A stretch of 64,000 nt of DNA from NCBI GenBank assembly GCA_902729315.2, contig LR746268.1, positions 2,101,501 through 2,165,500 on the forward strand, given 5' to 3'. This document shows positions 61,680 to 64,000 of the stretch, piece after piece. Position 1 is the first letter of the stretch. Each line of letters opens with the position of its first letter. The position numbers and the translations under genes were made by a program. A model generated the notes under the pieces. The model saw nothing but the letters and a program-made list of their open reading frames with translations, was not told where the DNA came from and did not search any database. Source of the stretch: Spirodela intermedia (Eukaryota; Streptophyta; Magnoliopsida; Alismatales; Araceae).

Positions 61680-62000
61680 ATGTCGCCTTTGATTAGTAGC
61701 ATCCACGGGCCGGGTCCGAAAATGGACTCCAGACTGGGCCTGGCCCATTGACATGGAAGAAGATGTGCCTTTGGACTGAAGCCGTCTATGGGCTGGGACT
61801 AGGAAGCCCCGAAAGTCTAATCGGCCCAGTCTGGGCCGGCCCTCCCTATACGCCTCTGTCAGAGGGGGACAGAGAGAGAGGTCAGGCCCATTTAGTGTGG
61901 ATCCATGTCGACCTTGCTATAAAATAGCCTTCTTCAACCGTTTCCATATCTCCTGAAACCCTAGCGGCAGCCGCAGGGAGGGGAGGACAGAGCGGCGGAG
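61680..62000 (+). promoter_or_regulatory. RPL27A promoter: site II cluster, TATA box, telobox
   Basis: Seven or so GGCCCA/TGGGCC words at 61735-61890 (GGGCCTGGCCCATTG, ATGGGCTGGG, CGGCCCAGTCTGGGCCGGCC, AGGCCCATT), a TATAAAA at 61918-61924, and a telobox AAACCCTAG at 61957-61965 in the predicted 5'UTR. Site II plus telobox is the standard arrangement for plant ribosomal-protein genes, binding TCP and telobox factors. Confidence 0.82.
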
Positions 62001-62447
62001 ATGACGACCAGGCTCAGGAAGAACAGGAAGAAGAGAGGCCATGTGAGCGCCGGCCATGGTCGTGTCGGGAAGCACAGGAAGCACCCCGGCGGTCGCGGTA
62101 ATGCTGGAGGTTTGCACCACCACAGGATCCTCTTCGACAAGTACCATCCTGGGTACTTCGGTAAGGTTGGGATGCGTTACTTCCACAAGCTGAGGAACAA
62201 GTTCTTCTGCCCCACCGTCAACGTCGAGCGTCTCTGGTCCCTCGTTCCCGATGAGGTCAAGGCAAAGGCCACCGGTGACGGGTCCGCTGCCCCTCTCATT
62301 GACGTCACCCAGTTTGGGTACTTCAAGGTCCTAGGCAAGGGCGCCCTGCCGCCGTCTCAACCCATCGTCGTGAAGGCCAAGCTTATTTCCAAGAACGCCG
62401 AGAAGAAGATCAAGGAGGCTGGAGGTGCCGTCGTCCTCACTGCCTGA
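62001..62447 (+). CDS. RPL27A: 60S ribosomal protein L27a (uL15)
   Basis: Intronless 148-residue frame, full length for the eukaryotic uL15 family. The basic N-terminus [20 protein letters not shown], the [13 protein letters not shown] loop with its conserved His run, [14 protein letters not shown] and the C-terminal [20 protein letters not shown] are all present. It is a component of the large ribosomal subunit. The ATG lies about 77 bases after the TATA box. Codons are strongly GC3-biased. Nothing suggests a processed pseudogene: the promoter is intact and no poly-A tail or target duplication is evident. Confidence 0.97.
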   Translation: MTTRLRKNRKKRGHVSAGHGRVGKHRKHPGGRGNAGGLHHHRILFDKYHPGYFGKVGMRYFHKLRNKFFCPTVNVERLWSLVPDEVKAKATGDGSAAPLIDVTQFGYFKVLGKGALPPSQPIVVKAKLISKNAEKKIKEAGGAVVLTA

Positions 62448-64000
62448 TTTATCTGTTAGGTTTTCGATCTTTAATGTTCTTAGAGTTGAGAGATCTGTTT
62501 TTAGATCGGCATCATACCAGAGCCTGGTCTGTGGAAGTATTTGTAATCGGCTCGTGCTTTCCAACATCCTGACTCAGACCAATTTCTTGCGCTTGAGATT
62601 GTTACAATGTGGTTTTTCATCTGGAGTCGTCTTTTTCCTAGCCAAGGCAATGCTTTAAGTATTGAATAGTCTTCCGGCGGGGTCGATTCAACATTTTTCG
62701 TTCAGAAGATATCAGTTTGACTACACAGGCCTCTTCGTAGGTTGATTGAAAGAAACATTCCCAAAATAATATGCAAATCAAGATGTTTCAGAATGTCATC
62801 CTCTTGGTTAAACGGCATTGTATGTCATAAAATGTTGCATTGAAAGGGTTCTGTACTGTTTCAGATGTCAGTTGTGTTATGAGAATCCTTTTCTTCCTGG
62901 TAAAAGTACTCGGGGACCGGGTTATATTGTATGAATTGAAATATATGGGCGATGCCATCAAAGATCAAATTTTATTCTCCAATGCTGACCGCCCAAATGG
63001 ACTGATTAAGATCTCATCTGTCCGGGCTCGTTTTCTTTTCTTAACTCTATTTAATGTATTGGGTACCCTTTCTGATCTTTGTTCACAACATAGCATCCTT
63101 TTTTTCTTAGTTGGGGATTTCAATTCTGTTCATCTTGAAGTCAACCCGATGGGCCTGATCTGCTTAAAGGAGCCGTCCCAAACCTTGATTGCCACGACAT
63201 ATGGTATTTTTGTGTGTACAGAGATCCTCATAGATTGCCATGTTCTTCAGAGAATGTTTCTTCAAAGACAAAGGACGTTCTATTCTTCTCTTAAATATGT
63301 GCTGAGTCAGGACAGAAGGGGAACTGAGGCAAAAGAACCGGTTGGTCAGTAGGTCCTTGTTGGTTGACTACAGGATCTGGCCTAAGTAATTGGCGATTTA
63401 GAGCAAAATGTGGGCGATTTTCATTGATGAAGATACGATTGTGAGTAATTTTCTGTTATAAAAGACATTAATTATCAAAAATGGCGGGTTGACTCTTATT
63501 CTATGACAGTCTCTAATTTATAGAATGATTCTAGAAAAAAATAGAGATTTTTTTTTCCTGAAATGAGGGAAACTGACAATAGTCAACGAGAAAGTGATCG
63601 GTTTATTCATGTTCTACCATCCGATTTATGTTTATTCAATTACTGGGCTTAATATGAATGTTATTATTTCTAAAGCTAGATACTCTTGGTCGGTTAAGGT
63701 GAATTGAATGAACCCAAAATGCCCATTGAGGTTCACCATTTGGGAGATTTTAGTTTGCAGATAGCTAATATGCTGTTGGGTGATATAAATTTCCTCTGAA
63801 TTTGCAGACAAATGGTCTGAACCAGATACCAATTGATCCTACATGCCACGGCATGGGTGTGGACCTATCGTGAATTAGGAGAAACCCTAACAAATTGTGG
63901 GCAAGGACTTGGATCCATCTCAATGACAGCCTTACCCTTTGACGGTTGTGATTTCACATGCAACCAAGTCAATTGGTATTTTTTCTTCAGATAAATTGAC
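62448..64000. other. Downstream of RPL27A, no gene seen
   Basis: The first 200 bases are probably the RPL27A 3'UTR. A plus-strand frame at 62840-63352 (170 codons) is open by chance as far as I can tell: composition is that of the surrounding DNA, and no domain is recognisable. The right edge shows no clear exon. Confidence 0.4.

Noticed and set aside
62840-63352. 170-codon frame with GDFNSVH resembling a LINE endonuclease motif
   Set aside because: Only one short resemblance; none of the other endonuclease or RT motifs follow, and there is no poly-A tail or target duplication.
1-64000. CRISPR arrays, bacterial operons, prophage or integrated viral genomes
   Set aside because: Nothing of the kind; introns, plant gene families and LTR retrotransposons account for the recognisable content.
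1-64000. tRNA, rRNA, snoRNA or microRNA genes
   Set aside because: None could be recognised by eye; a covariance-model scan would be needed to exclude small ones.

Overview
This is a 64 kb piece of a flowering-plant nuclear genome. Genes are broken by GT-AG introns, several proteins have chloroplast transit-peptide-like N-termini, and the intergenic and intronic DNA holds decayed Ty1-copia and Ty3-gypsy retrotransposons. The GC-rich first exons and strong GC contrast between exons and surrounding DNA lean towards a monocot or early-diverging angiosperm, but I cannot name the species. Exon structures were assembled by hand from splice sites, reading phase and family resemblance.

Layout. (1) 1-1.6 kb: the first coding exon of a DRG-type GTPase (minus strand, running off the left edge) faces a class I small heat-shock protein gene (plus strand) across a roughly 0.7 kb divergent promoter. 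(2) 1.6-18.2 kb: an AT-rich retrotransposon graveyard. A complete but dead copia element with both LTRs (6998-12095, minus) sits inside an older copia element whose gag, integrase, RT and RNase H pieces lie on either side; gypsy remnants flank these (3.3-4.05 kb minus; 16.6-17.25 kb plus). (3) 18.46-40.28 kb: one 21-exon gene for a 720-residue plastid ABC1-type atypical kinase. Its introns carry a gypsy element with two LTRs, a 5'-truncated antisense copia element, and a dispersed repeat whose relative lies at 57.5 kb. (4) 42.6-64 kb: a gene-dense, GC-rich stretch: F-box/kelch gene (-), an unrecognised small gene (-), bifunctional histidine-biosynthesis gene HISN2 (+), a plastid/membrane protein with a GC-AG intron (-), the E3 ligase RKP/KPC1 (-), the RNA polymerase III subunit RPC4/C53 (+), and ribosomal protein RPL27A/uL15 (+).

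The genes are mostly housekeeping (translation, Pol III transcription, His synthesis, ubiquitylation, plastid kinase), with no operon-like co-function. A shared regulatory theme is visible: GGCCCA/TGGGCC (site II) clusters lie upstream of DRG/HSP20, the F-box gene, RPC4 and RPL27A, and G-box (CACGTG) cores lie upstream of HSP20, ABC1K and RKP.

I did not find a convincing new biological system. The most useful second-look items are the nested copia pair with C-to-T-type loss of catalytic residues, the RKP intron made almost wholly of a hexamer repeat that doubles as its polypyrimidine tract, the GC-AG intron, the stop-free intron of the HSP20 gene, and an unidentified small gene with a clean TATA box and start context at 45.2 kb.
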